Assembly (NCBI RefSeq): GCF_019904295.1
Contig: NZ_CP065359.1
Location: 769,001-833,000 of the forward strand
Source: Ruegeria sp. SCSIO 43209
GTDB lineage: Bacteria > Pseudomonadota > Alphaproteobacteria > Rhodobacterales > Rhodobacteraceae
DNA length: 64,000 bases
Direction of reading: 5' to 3'
Below are positions 1 to 8,845 of this stretch, in pieces (the first letter of the stretch is position 1; each line of letters starts with the position of its first letter). A model generated the notes under the pieces. It did not search any database. It was given only the letters and a program-made list of their open reading frames with translations, and had not been told where the DNA came from. Made by a program: the position numbers and the translations under genes.

Positions 1-549
1 CTCGATGGCGCTTCGCAATGTATCGCGGCAAAAATTGCGTTGATGTCCGAGCATTAAATCCGTTTCGTTCAGATCATAAATGTCCTCAATCATCCCCATC
101 TCAAGCCCGAGGCGCCGGTTTAACGATTTTGCATTCGGTACAGCAATCCAAATGCGACCGTTGGGAGCTAGAAACTTTTTGTACCGGCTTAGAATGGCGA
201 CTGGATCATCCACATGCTCGAGCACGAATCCCATGACAATCAGATCGAAGGTGTCGGTAGGTGTGTAAGTTTCGAAGTACCCCGCCTCCAATGATCCAGT
301 ATACCAAGGGTTCTTGGACTGAAAATTCTCGATGACCTTTTGAGAGCCTTCAACGACGACGTGCTGGTCACTCATCTCGAAAAAGAAGGGAACTGTGTAA
401 CCATGCCCCAACCCAAGCTCTAGCAAACGCCCGACATGTCCTGTGCGCTCAAACACCCTTTCGGGATACCACCGCATCATGAGATCATTCTCAATCTCGA
501 CACTTGGTGGCTGCAAATACTTTGAGGCGACGTCGTCTAGGTTTTCCAT
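1..549 (-). CDS. Class I SAM-dependent methyltransferase, 3' part off the window
   Basis: The minus strand is open from an ATG at 549 to base 1 (183 codons) with no stop, so the gene continues beyond the left edge. The N-terminal part carries the SAM-binding motif ELGLGHG near residues 44-50. An acidic strand-end VVEGS follows near 65-69, and the post-motif FDLIVMGFVLEHVDDP near 101-116 is typical of the Methyltransf_11/23 group. These are family features of small-molecule or sugar methyltransferases. The substrate cannot be read from the sequence. Downstream genes on the other strand (CmcI-type methyltransferase, WbqC protein) suggest a surface-polysaccharide or natural-product context, which is inference. 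The start was chosen as the first in-frame ATG giving a standard N-terminus. Confidence 0.8.
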   Translation of the reverse strand, partial: MENLDDVASKYLQPPSVEIENDLMMRWYPERVFERTGHVGRLLELGLGHGYTVPFFFEMSDQHVVVEGSQKVIENFQSKNPWYTGSLEAGYFETYTPTDTFDLIVMGFVLEHVDDPVAILSRYKKFLAPNGRIWIAVPNAKSLNRRLGLEMGMIEDIYDLNETDLMLGHQRNFCRDTLRSAIE

Positions 550-1098
550 CAGATAGTCAGCCCTTCTGAATACATGTCATGACAGGGAGAGGGAATTCCG
601 GTCTGCGTCGGATAGGGTCGCAGCCATGTCAAAACCCCTCATACCACAGGACTTCGTTTTTCATAACGTCCCGAGACCGTCAATACCAGACCGACGACCC
701 CTATAGACGGCGAGTTAACGAGTCCTTTTAGAGTAGGACGTTTAAAGCTGGGGAAATTCGAGTTGGTTGAACTGATCAAGGGCCAATTCATAAGAGACAC
801 CGAGGCGGCTATGATGTAACGATAGCTAAATGGCCCCAGTTTTATCTAGAACGTTTTAAGAATTTGGAACTCTTACGCAAAGTGGGACACTCTATTGTTC
901 TAACAGAGACCTTAGAGTTATTGATTCTGGCAACTAGCGAAAAGAGTGTTCGGATTGTTCAAAAGCGTGTCAGACCTTCGCGAATGTTCGCGACAAAAGT
1001 TCTTACTCACACAATGGATGGTGACACGACCTGTAACAAAGCTTAGATGAGAGCTCCAGAGCGTGGCAAATCACCAATAAAAATGCTGAAGGCAAATC
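550..1098. other. Intergenic region between divergent genes, no gene supported
   Basis: This 549-base gap separates the divergent methyltransferase and CmcI-type genes and presumably holds both promoters. The only open frame of note, 60 codons on the plus strand at 864-1046, has no recognisable motif and no ribosome binding site. I see no RNA gene or repeat here. Confidence 0.5.
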
Positions 1099-1851
1099 AT
1101 GACGTCAAAAGACGACCGCAAAGAGTTTGAAGCTCACAAGGAAAAGCAATGCTTGGCGCTTGGGCAAGACGAGCATGTTTTTCAAAGTTCAATTGCACAT
1201 ATGTTACAACTTGACCCTTATGACTACTCCTATCTGTGGAGCTGGATGGGAGCACCCATTATTCAGATGCCTGCAGATGTGATGGCGACACAGGAAGTGA
1301 TCTGGAACACGAAACCCGATGTCATTATCGAAACCGGCGTGGCACGCGGTGGCTCGGTGCTGTTTATGGCCTCACTATTGCAGTTGATTGGCAATGGCAC
1401 CGTGATCGGAGTCGACATAGATATCCGCGCTCACAACCGCGACACGATCAACAAACACCCTATGTCGAAACGAGTCACTCTAATTGAGGGGCCGTCGACC
1501 AGCGAGGATACGCTGGCCGCCGTGCGTGCCGAGATCCCAGAAGGCGCCAAAGTCATGGTAGTTCTAGACAGCGACCACAGCCGCGATCATGTTCTGGCCG
1601 AGTGCCGTGCATACGGTCCGTTGGTTACACCTGGCTGCTACATGGTCGTTGCGGATACGATGATCGGGTATGTCGGCCAGAAGGACAGCCCACAAAACCG
1701 TTCCAAATCGTGGTTTGCCGGGAACGAGCCGCTATCAGCGCTTAATGACTATATGTCAGAAGCAGACCTATTCGAAGTTGATCCGGTGTTGAACGGCAAG
1801 CTTGTGCTGTCCTCTTCGCCCGGTGGGTATATTCGACGGAAATTTGCATGA
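1099..1851 (+). CDS. CmcI / rhamnosyl O-methyltransferase family protein
   Basis: The 250-residue product resembles the cephalosporin hydroxylase/rhamnosyl O-methyltransferase family (CmcI, PF04989), whose members are SAM-dependent methyltransferases acting on sugars or antibiotics. The supporting segment runs from about residue 74: PDVIIETGVARGGS, the family's glycine-rich SAM loop, followed by GTVIGVDIDIR, the strand carrying the acidic ribose ligand. A later VVLDSDHSRDHV matches the metal or catalytic Asp-His region. Length fits the family (roughly 210-260). It overlaps the next gene by four bases (ATGA), so the two are likely co-transcribed. Methylation of a saccharide is inferred from the family and from the WbqC neighbour. 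The precise acceptor is unknown. Confidence 0.8.
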   Translation: MTSKDDRKEFEAHKEKQCLALGQDEHVFQSSIAHMLQLDPYDYSYLWSWMGAPIIQMPADVMATQEVIWNTKPDVIIETGVARGGSVLFMASLLQLIGNGTVIGVDIDIRAHNRDTINKHPMSKRVTLIEGPSTSEDTLAAVRAEIPEGAKVMVVLDSDHSRDHVLAECRAYGPLVTPGCYMVVADTMIGYVGQKDSPQNRSKSWFAGNEPLSALNDYMSEADLFEVDPVLNGKLVLSSSPGGYIRRKFA

Positions 1852-2570
1852 CTACTGTCGTCATTTCGCAACCTATGTATTTTCCGTGGCCAGGTTTTTT
1901 GGCCCAACTCGCTTTAGCTGATGTAGTCGTTTGGCTGGTAGATGCGCAGTTTTCTAGACGCTCGTTTACTAACCGCGTACAGATTAGATCGCCTTCTGGC
2001 AGCGCCTGGCTTAGCATACCAATAAAGCATACTAAAAACAGGACAGATATCGTTGACATCGTTGCTGCTGAACCAAATTGGCTAGATTTACACATCGATA
2101 AACTCAAGAAATCGCTTAGCGGGACGCCTTACCTAGACTCCGCACTAGCACCAGTTCTACACCTGAATCAGCATGACGGCCTTTGCGACGCGATTGTCGC
2201 CAGCAGTAAAGGACTAGCATCACAGTTTGGCATAAATCCGAGCGAGTATCACCTTAGCACCGATCTAAATGTCACAGAAACAGGCTCGAACAGGATACTG
2301 CAAATCGTCCAAGAATTGGGCGGAACGCGCTATGTCACCGGGCATGGCGCACGCAACTATCTGGAACACAAGGAGTTTGAATTGGCAGGGATCAACGTCG
2401 AATACATGGAATATGATGTCAGGCCGTGGGGGCGTGTTGAAGATGATTTTTCGCCGTTCGTGACCGGGCTTGACCTGTTAGCACATGTAGGCCCTGCTCA
2501 AGCTGCATCTTATCTAAACCCGCGCACACGCAACTGGAAAGAATTTCTTCAGAACCACCAACAGACATAG
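1848..2570 (+). CDS. WbqC family protein
   Basis: The 240-residue product starts VVISQPMYFPWPGFLAQLA, the hallmark N-terminus of the WbqC family (PF08889). Members lie in O-antigen, capsule and flagellin-glycan loci, and their biochemical role is poorly defined. A conserved SIPIKHTKNRTDI segment (about 56-68) and a central YVTGHGARNYL segment (about 163-173) also fit the family. Length is normal. The start codon overlaps the stop of the CmcI-type gene (ATGA), which argues for translational coupling and a joint role in building a modified sugar. No signal peptide or membrane segment is visible, so the protein is cytoplasmic. Confidence 0.85.
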   Translation: MTTVVISQPMYFPWPGFLAQLALADVVVWLVDAQFSRRSFTNRVQIRSPSGSAWLSIPIKHTKNRTDIVDIVAAEPNWLDLHIDKLKKSLSGTPYLDSALAPVLHLNQHDGLCDAIVASSKGLASQFGINPSEYHLSTDLNVTETGSNRILQIVQELGGTRYVTGHGARNYLEHKEFELAGINVEYMEYDVRPWGRVEDDFSPFVTGLDLLAHVGPAQAASYLNPRTRNWKEFLQNHQQT

Positions 2571-3596
2571 GCTTCCTAATATGGGATCGTTTCCGGTTTG
2601 GAACAGGATCGCATCATAGCGTTGACGGCTCGGAGTGTTCTATCTGTACCCCCAACTGTCCGGGGCAGAGGAGGTGATAGCCAAAGGATTGACGCCGCCC
2701 GAAGTGAGCTCCCACGCCCAATCTTACTGTGCCGTTAACTATTGGGCGCTAACTTGAATAATTTAAGAAAATCAATGCCTTATTGTGGACCTTAGTTCTG
2801 GTCTATATCATTAGCTTCCGGTGTCTGACGTCAGTACCATTGGGACAGTATTGGTCGATTTGATAAGAGTAGATTTCTGGCTCATCGTAGCTGCCAAGGA
2901 GTAGAGATGAGAAAGAACCCCTAAAACAAGCAGAGTCACGGCGAGAAGCCAGCAAAGGACATTTGGCGTTCGACCCGTAAACAGTATTCCGCACAAGAAA
3001 AGATCCAGATTTTACTGGACGGCCAAATAGGCGAGGAAAGTATTGCAGAGCTGTGCTGTCATGAGGACACCGCGCAAAGCCCGTCCTGGGCGGACGCCTG
3101 TAGGCGCCCACCCTTTCGAACTATATTGCACTTGCTACCCCCCAACCCTCGCCGGGAGCAGGTTTTAGAGACGAGCACCCTGAAGGGCTTCGCCCAAAAC
3201 CAGTTGTTAAAGGGAAATATGTACGACGTAACCACTTGGCAGAAGGCATGGCTGTGCGGCGTAATGGAAAATTTCTATCGCAAAAGGCAAAACTATTTGT
3301 CGCACATAGGGAGTAAGTGGCGGACCAAGGGGGAACAACCCTATTTGAGTAACCATTTTTCATGCAAAAAAATAACTGCCACAATATGTACCAAGAGGTG
3401 GACAAGAATCGGTGGCGTGATCGGTCTACCACTCAGGACTTCGGGCTTTGTGCGGCCTGCCTTGTGCCCAGTTCAAAATGCAGCTTGATGCATGGATCAA
3501 TCCGAATTGGTAGATTCACTTTCAAGACTTTGGTTTCAGTAGGGCAACCTGGGCTCTACAACGCTATAGATTCTAACGCGCGAGCACAGATATTCG
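2571..3596. other. About 1 kb of non-coding and decayed sequence
   Basis: This gap holds one recognisable element, the IS3-family orfA relic listed separately. Open frames at 3126-3488 (plus) and 3121-3432 (minus) overlap each other on opposite strands, lack recognisable motifs and lack ribosome binding sites, so I do not call them genes. The stretch looks like accumulated insertion-sequence debris. Confidence 0.45.
2907..3080 (+). pseudogene. Relic of IS3-family transposase OrfA (N-terminal part)
   Basis: Reading from 2973 in frame gives TRKQYSAQEKIQILLDG followed by EESIAELCCHEDTAQS. This is close to the helix-turn-helix N-terminus common in IS3-family OrfA proteins (typical form TRKQYSAEEKIRIVLDG, then GEDSIAELCRREGIAQS). 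The preceding codons EKPAKDIWRS also match the family. The ATG at 2907 begins MRKNP in a different frame, so at least one frameshift separates the start from the conserved part, and the match stops abruptly at about 3080. No OrfB follows. This is a broken fragment of a former insertion element. Identification rests on remembered family consensus. Confidence 0.75.
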
Positions 3597-4493
3597 CTAT
3601 AACCAAGCGAATGAATCTTCGCTCAGATCCATAAATGCCAGATCCTCAACTAAGACTTTGGCACCACTTAAATTAAGCAGCACCCCGTCATCCAGATCCC
3701 GGTACTTAATGTCAGAGATATTGTCTGCAAATAGACCTGAGCCAATCCCAATCTGATCAATCCCAACTTCAAAATCAGTCATGATGTTGAAGCCATCAAA
3801 AAAGTGAAACTCAAGAAGGTCAGCTTCCCCTCCACTAATATGAACACCGCGGCCTGGTCCGCCTCTCAGGATATCGGCGCTTTCCCCACCATCCAATTTG
3901 TCTCTTCCGAAGCCATCCTCCAGGATGTCAGCTTCATCCAAGCCATTGATATGGTCTCGTCTCCGACTTCCCGAAAGCGATACGCTGTCATCCAGTATGT
4001 TTACAGAAATGAGGGCCGTGGCTTCGGGAGTTCTACCGAACGTGTCTTCAAGTTCATACGTGAATGTCTGGACTATCTCGTCACCGGGGGCGACCAAATC
4101 AAGACATCTGAATCTGCTTCATATGTAAACGATCCATCATTATTCAGGTTTGGTAGCCTCTCTTCCGGACCTGAAAGCAGGGATACGGTTAGTCCTCTGC
4201 CTGTGTACCAGTTGTCGTTGGCTAGGATGTTTCCAGCGATGACATCGTCTTCGTCAATGTGAAAAACATCGTCTTGTGCATTTTGGTGGAAATGAAGCTG
4301 CTATGGCCGTCGCCCCATCGAGATCTTTCACCGTAGATTCCGAATCGGAATAATCGCCCCCTAGAACGATGGTTGTATCGGCAAATCCATCATTGTCTGT
4401 GTCTATGCCCAAAATTGCGGACCCCAAATAAACACTCAAATCACTTCGATCAAAACGGACACCATTCAATATAAAGACGTCATCAATCCCAAA
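3597..4493 (-). pseudogene. Frameshifted RTX / VCBS-type calcium-binding protein remnant
   Basis: Three minus-strand frames join into one decayed coding region. The 5' piece (about 4493-4290) encodes FDRSDLSVYLGSAILG and DTDNDGFADTTIVL. After a frameshift near 4280 comes NAQDDVFHIDEDDVIAGNIL, a cadherin/VCBS-like repeat start. A one-base loss near 4108 moves the reading to VAPGDEIVQTFTYELEDTFG. The 3' part holds nonapeptide-like repeats (GLDEADILEDGFGRDKLDGG) typical of RTX calcium-binding proteins and ends at 3597. Such proteins are usually exported by type I secretion. The 5' end is cut by the IS6 element at 4494: the first 17 codons of the open frame that starts at 4544 derive from the IS end. 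The gene is dead in this form. Confidence 0.8.
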
Positions 4494-5310
4494 GGTCTTG
4501 TCGGTAGACCTTGCCTTGAGGCGGGCAGGGGGCTTTCTCAGCATTTACCCAAGACAAGACCTGCTTCTTTCAAATACTATAAACACCTGTCCTGAGATCA
4601 TCCGCCTTGCGGTGATGCAGTACATCCGCTTCCCGCTTTCGTTTCGGAATGTCGAAGTTCTGCTGCACGAACGAGGCATCGACGTGAGCCACGAAACTGT
4701 CCGCTATTGGTGGATCAGGTTTGGCCCGATGTTTGCCTCTGAGATCCGAAGAAAGCGGGTGCAACAACTGCGCGCATTCTCGAAATGGAAGTGGCATGTG
4801 GATGAGGTTTTGTGAAGGTTAATGGCAAGAAGCATTACCTCTGGCGGGCCGCAGATCATGAGAGCAAGGTGCTGGGAGCCGTTGTCACCAAACGCCGAAA
4901 CAAAGCTGCAGCGCTGAAATTCCTCAAGACATTGATGAAGCGACACGGTAAAGCGGAAAACGTTGTCACAGATCGCTTCGCCTCATACAGAACCGCTTTC
5001 AGAGAGCTTGGTGCTGACAAAAAACAGAAAACGGGCAGGTGGCTCAACAACTGCGTCGAGAATTCGCACCTGCCTTTCCGACGACGCGAACGCGCCATGC
5101 AACGTTTCAGGCGGATGCGAAGTTTGCAGAAGCTCGCCGCCGTCAACTCCTCTGTCTACAACCACTTCAACGAGAAAGAGCGCTTGCCAGCCGAAACAGC
5201 TTCAAGCTGATACTCACCGCCGCTCTCGCCGAGTGGCGGGGTCTTTGTGACGAATGAAGGACAGCTATACTGGCCTAGCTGAGACTGGTTCGAATTCGCC
5301 TGACTGCACC
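4494..5310 (+). mobile_element. IS6-family insertion sequence, copy 1 (degenerate)
   Basis: The element is placed by comparison with the second copy at 54152-54967. Both left ends begin GGTCTTGTC and both right ends finish with a shared block beginning GACTGGTTCGAATT and closing in GCACC. The right end reversed (GGTGCAGTCAGGCGAATTCG) resembles the left end, as terminal inverted repeats should. The 817-base length matches IS6-family elements such as IS26 (820). No 8-base target duplication is visible (ATCCCAAA on the left, GTTGCAGT on the right). The left flank is the RTX remnant and the right flank is the redoxin gene, so the junctions are not those of a simple recent insertion. Confidence 0.75.
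4551..5257 (+). pseudogene. IS6-family transposase, inactivated copy 1
   Basis: The reading contains the conserved IS6 DDE transposase segments PEIIRLAVMQYIRFPLSFRN, LLHERGIDVSHETVRYW, FSKWKWHVDEV, NGKKHYLWRAADHE and TGRWLNNCVENSHLPFRRRE. It is broken three times: the start region lacks the ATG seen at the aligned position of copy 2 and is out of frame, a one-base loss near 4812 creates a stop after HVDEV, and another shift near 5190 displaces the C-terminus, which resumes as SRNSFKLILTAALAEWRGLC. The catalytic Asp after HV (WHVDEV) is present, and VVTDRFAS probably carries the second Asp. No functional transposase can be made from this copy. Confidence 0.85.
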
Positions 5311-5317
5311 GTTGCAG

Positions 5318-5833
5318 TTAAAAAACTGTTCCCCGGGTCGGTCGGTTGTTTTCGATATTGAACTTCATTCCGTCTAGCAATTCTTCAAGATCCGGGCGCG
5401 CAGCAGGGCCATTCGAAATGTCGACCAACATCAAACTGCCATCTGGTCGAATTCCGAATGCGCCGGGCTCTGCAAACAATGTGGTTGTCTCAGCCTCCGA
5501 AAGAGGGTCCGACACGTAGAGTCCAAGTGATCGCATCTGCGTTTCGGTCAATCCAAAGCCCAAGTTAAATGTCCAACCGAACTCTTCCTTGTCGGCCAAA
5601 GCCTTTTCTTTAGAGTCAGCAGAAACGACCACTACATCCATGACGCTGCTCCAATCAGCCAGCATGGCGTTCAATTTGTTGAGAAATCGCTTGCATCTGG
5701 GACAGTGACGCCCGCGATAGACGAAAAGCATCGTCCATCGATCTTTGGGCCGACCAATCTCTATTTCGCCACCGCAGACATCAAAAACACTGATGTGCTC
5801 GACGGGAGCATTCACTTTGGGTTTTTGCGACAT
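5318..5833 (-). CDS. Thioredoxin-fold redoxin / AhpC-TSA-like protein
   Basis: The 171-residue protein has a thioredoxin-fold active site CPRC at residues 44-47, preceded by WTMLFVYRGRH, and continues with the FGIRPDGSLMLVDISNG strand-turn typical of peroxiredoxin-like (AhpC/TSA, redoxin) proteins. The known role of the family is thiol-dependent peroxide reduction or disulfide exchange. No signal peptide is visible, so a cytoplasmic location is likely. It lies 84 bases downstream of dctM on the same strand and may be the last gene of that operon. Its stop codon is only seven bases from the IS6 right end at 5310, so the element sits directly against an intact gene. Function in uronate metabolism is not evident. 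Confidence 0.7.
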   Translation of the reverse strand: MSQKPKVNAPVEHISVFDVCGGEIEIGRPKDRWTMLFVYRGRHCPRCKRFLNKLNAMLADWSSVMDVVVVSADSKEKALADKEEFGWTFNLGFGLTETQMRSLGLYVSDPLSEAETTTLFAEPGAFGIRPDGSLMLVDISNGPAARPDLEELLDGMKFNIENNRPTRGTVF

Positions 5834-5917
5834 GTCAGTTTCCTTTTTTCATTAAGAGAGAAACTCGAACGCAAGCTTAGCTTCAAGTGTCTGCCTTTAA
5901 ACTTGAATTTACTTTAT

Positions 5918-7201
5918 TCACCCAACCAAGCTTGGCAGTGTTAGTGAAATCGCGGGTACAAAAGTGATAAGCATTAATGCGAAGAGAATTGCCAAGTAGA
6001 AGGGCCATATTGTTCGTACGGCTTTCTCCATTGGCAATTTACCCACGGCGCAACCGACAAACAGGCACGATCCGACCGGTGGTGTGCACAATCCTAATCC
6101 CAAATTCACGAGCAAGATCATCCCGAATTGCAGCGGATCAATCCCAAGGCTGTTGGCAACGGGTAGAAAAATGGGTGTGCAGATCAGAATAAGCGCTGCC
6201 ATATCCATAATCATTCCAAGCAACAACAAAACCGCATTTACCATCAGCAAGATGAGTATAGGATTTTCTGTCAACCCAGTAAGCAGATCTGCGGTTCTGT
6301 CCGGAACTCTGTAAAAGGTCAGCATGTAGGCAAACGCACCAGCGCATGCGATTAATATCATTACCATCGCCGTCGTGCGCACAGCAGAAGCGACAGCAAT
6401 ACAAAAGTTTTCCCACGTTATGCTTCTGTAGACGATCAGTGTGACCACGAATGCATATATGGCCCCAAACGCTCCGGACTCCGTAACGGTGAAAATACCC
6501 GACAACACACCGCCGACGATAATCACAGCCGTCAAAAGCCCTGGAATAGCACTGAAGAAGCTCACCACGAGCGCTTGCCAACCCGGGAAGGTTTCAGCTT
6601 GATAACCTCTGCGCACCGCTACAAGGTACGCCGCCACAGCAAGGCAAAGGCACATCAAAACTCCTGGAATAACGCCTGCAAGAAATAGCTTCGAGATCGA
6701 TATTCCACCCCCGGCTGCGATCGCGAAAATGATCATATTGTGACTGGGTGGAATAATTATTCCGGCAATCGAGGACGTGACGGTCACGTTTACGGCGTAA
6801 TCTGCATCGTAACCTTTCTCTTTCATCACAGGAACCAAGATAGATCCTAGTGCGGAAATGTCTGCGATGGCCGACCCTGAAATCCCCCCAAAAAGCATCG
6901 AAGAAAACACGTTCACAATTCCCAAGCCGCCGCGCACGGCCCCGACAGCGGCTGAAGCAAACCTGACGAGACGCATGGCTATCCCGCCGTGGAACATCAG
7001 TTCACCTGCAAAAATGAAGAACGGGATCGCCATCAACGAGAATACATTGATCCCGGAGACGATCCGCTGAAATCCGATCATCAAGGGTAAGCCTTCGAAC
7101 CAAAATGCCGAAATGGCCGCTATTCCAAGCGCGAATGCTACAGGCGTTCCGATCAGAACGCAGAGGGCGAACACGCCAAGCAACAGAAGTATTCCCATCA
7201 T
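5918..7201 (-). CDS. dctM: TRAP transporter large permease subunit DctM (first system)
   Basis: The 427-residue, very hydrophobic protein carries the DctM signatures of the TRAP family: GTPVAFALG at the N-terminus, FIFAGELMFHGGIA, SGSAIADISALGSI and IIPPSHNMIIFA, followed by a C-terminal LGLCTPPVGSCLFVG. Length matches the family (about 425). It forms the sodium-coupled membrane channel together with DctQ and receives substrate from the DctP binding protein. It lies six bases downstream of dctQ. The linked SDR and KdgF-like cupin suggest an unsaturated uronic acid as substrate, which is inference. Confidence 0.95.
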   Translation of the reverse strand: MMGILLLLGVFALCVLIGTPVAFALGIAAISAFWFEGLPLMIGFQRIVSGINVFSLMAIPFFIFAGELMFHGGIAMRLVRFASAAVGAVRGGLGIVNVFSSMLFGGISGSAIADISALGSILVPVMKEKGYDADYAVNVTVTSSIAGIIIPPSHNMIIFAIAAGGGISISKLFLAGVIPGVLMCLCLAVAAYLVAVRRGYQAETFPGWQALVVSFFSAIPGLLTAVIIVGGVLSGIFTVTESGAFGAIYAFVVTLIVYRSITWENFCIAVASAVRTTAMVMILIACAGAFAYMLTFYRVPDRTADLLTGLTENPILILLMVNAVLLLLGMIMDMAALILICTPIFLPVANSLGIDPLQFGMILLVNLGLGLCTPPVGSCLFVGCAVGKLPMEKAVRTIWPFYLAILFALMLITFVPAISLTLPSLVG

Positions 7202-7207
7202 TCGCCT

Positions 7208-7735
7208 CTATTCGATGCTGTCGTTGCGCTCGTCAAAACCGACATAGAGGCGGATTAGATGACCAACGGAAAAGAGTAATATGAGGCCTCCGCCAATTGT
7301 GAGAGGCAATGAACGCAAGCCTTCGGGGACTTGAATCAATGGGATTAGCGATCCCCACTTAAAGATCGTAAGTCGAGCTCCGAACCACAGCATCAAGGCG
7401 CCAAACCCAGCCATAAGCACGTCTGTGCAGATAACCAAAATGGTTCTCACACGTGGAGGAACCGCAGAACGCACGAGAGACACGGACAAGTGTGTGTTAT
7501 CGTGTACACCTACTGCCGCACCGAGAAACGCAATTGTCATGACGAGAAGCAAGGCGACTTGCTCGACCCAGGTCGGCGTCGCATTCAGAACATAGCGACC
7601 AAATACTAGCCATCCGAATATGACCGTGATGACAACCAGTGCGACACCGGTCAAAACCCGGCACACGTCGGCGATCCAATCCAGGATCTGGATCATCTTG
7701 CGTACAGGTGTCGGGGGCAGGGAAGAATAACTCAT
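7208..7735 (-). CDS. dctQ: TRAP transporter small permease subunit DctQ (first system)
   Basis: The 175-residue protein has four hydrophobic segments, as expected for the TRAP small subunit. The conserved stretch FGWLVFGRYVLNATPTWVEQ is the DctQ signature region (R-Y-x-x-N, then W-x-E). It associates with DctM in the inner membrane. The gene lies between dctP and dctM, with a strong hairpin in the 75-base gap upstream that may set its expression below that of the binding protein. Confidence 0.92.
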   Translation of the reverse strand: MSYSSLPPTPVRKMIQILDWIADVCRVLTGVALVVITVIFGWLVFGRYVLNATPTWVEQVALLLVMTIAFLGAAVGVHDNTHLSVSLVRSAVPPRVRTILVICTDVLMAGFGALMLWFGARLTIFKWGSLIPLIQVPEGLRSLPLTIGGGLILLFSVGHLIRLYVGFDERNDSIE

Positions 7736-7758
7736 TGGCTCACAACTCTTGATCAGTC

Positions 7759-7786
7759 GTCCGGACCCGCTTGTGCGGGACCGGAC
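7759..7786 (-). terminator. Stem-loop between dctP and dctQ (attenuating or mRNA-stabilising)
   Basis: GTCCGGACCCGC and GCGGGACCGGAC face each other around a TTGT loop, giving a 12-base stem with one mismatch. No U-tract follows on the minus strand. Its place just after the binding-protein gene fits partial termination or protection of the dctP message, so that DctP is made in excess over the permease. Confidence 0.7.
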
Positions 7787-7810
7787 AATATCAGACCCAA
7801 TGTAGCTAAT

Positions 7811-8794
7811 TCAGTCCGTCGCCTGGATAGTCTCGACAAGCGGGCGTAAATCGGGGTTCGTAGCAAAGTAGGCTTCGTAAACCGGGCCCATAGCCGCTTG
7901 GAACGGGGCTTTGTCTGCCACTTCATTCACGACCACACCAGCTTCTTCGACGGCTGTACGGCTGGCTGCTTCGCGCTCGGCCCACAATTGCCGCTGAAGT
8001 TTTGCAGATTCCTGAGCTGCCTCTCGAACCGCGGCCTGCATCTCAGGTGACAGTGCGTTGAACGTGTCGGTATTAATGCAGATACATTCGGGTATTATCA
8101 GGTGCTGAGACAGCGAATAGAAACCTGCAACTTCGAAGTGGCCAGTTGACTCGTATGATGGCCAGTTGTTTTCGGCACCATCGACGACACCGGTTTTCAG
8201 CGCCTGATAAACTTCGGCAAACGCCATTGGCGATGGGTTGCCACCAAGCTCAGAAATCATGCCTGTAAAGAGGTCATTATTCATGACCCGAACTTTCATT
8301 CCCTCAACATCGGCAGGTGCGTTGATTGCCTTTGTTCCGTTGTAGAAGGAGCGAGCGCCAGCGTCATACCACGCAAGAGGTGTCAAGCCTTTGGCTGCCA
8401 TACCTGCCGCAATTGCCTCGCCACCATCACTGTCCAAGACGCGGAACATGTGCGGGACGTCTTTGAATATAAAGGGCAACGATACAACATTGGCCTCGGC
8501 GACAATCGGGCCAATTGGGCCCAGGTTAAAGTTGCCGACTTCCAATGCGCCTGCGCGGACCTGTTCAACCGCGTCGGGCTGACTGCCCAGCGTGCCCCCA
8601 TGGAACATTTGAAGGCTGATTTCACCGCCAGTTTTTTCCGTAATTAGTTCTGCGAATTTGTCCATCGCGATGGTGTTTGGGTAACCATCCACGTGGATAT
8701 TCCACCCGCGCCAATCCTCTGCGAAGGATGCGCTCCCGGTAATTGCGACCACGGTCGCGGCGCTCATCAGCGTTTTAGTCAGTTTGATATTCAT
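7811..8794 (-). CDS. dctP: TRAP transporter solute-binding protein DctP (first system)
   Basis: The 327-residue precursor begins with a signal peptide of about 25 residues (KTLMSAATVVAITGSASFA). It then shows DctP-family features: FAELITEKTGGEISLQMFHG, GSQPDAVEQVRAGALEVG, a central GMKVRVMNNDLFTGM with the arginine that clamps the substrate carboxylate, and PMAFAEVYQALKTGVVDGAE. It is the periplasmic receptor of a TRAP importer for organic or sugar acids. It lies 51 bases downstream of the SDR gene in the same operon. The linked genes point to uronate-type ligands. The exact ligand cannot be read from sequence. Confidence 0.93.
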   Translation of the reverse strand: MNIKLTKTLMSAATVVAITGSASFAEDWRGWNIHVDGYPNTIAMDKFAELITEKTGGEISLQMFHGGTLGSQPDAVEQVRAGALEVGNFNLGPIGPIVAEANVVSLPFIFKDVPHMFRVLDSDGGEAIAAGMAAKGLTPLAWYDAGARSFYNGTKAINAPADVEGMKVRVMNNDLFTGMISELGGNPSPMAFAEVYQALKTGVVDGAENNWPSYESTGHFEVAGFYSLSQHLIIPECICINTDTFNALSPEMQAAVREAAQESAKLQRQLWAEREAASRTAVEEAGVVVNEVADKAPFQAAMGPVYEAYFATNPDLRPLVETIQATD

Positions 8795-8845
8795 ATTTTC
8801 CTCCCTAGAAAACAGACAGTTGACTCGATGCCCGGCGAAGGCCGG

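Noticed and set aside
864..1046. 60-codon open frame in the first intergenic gap
   Set aside because: It has no ribosome binding site, no motif and unusual composition. It could be chance in an AT-richer gap.
3126..3488. 120-codon open frame with an overlapping 103-codon frame on the other strand
   Set aside because: Neither has a recognisable motif, and they lie in decayed insertion-sequence territory.
4486..5318. Target-site duplication around IS6 copy 1
   Set aside because: The flanking octamers ATCCCAAA and GTTGCAGT do not match. Copy 2 likewise has unmatched TTCTGTTT and AATGGAGT, and the outer pair (ATCCCAAA and AATGGAGT) does not match either.
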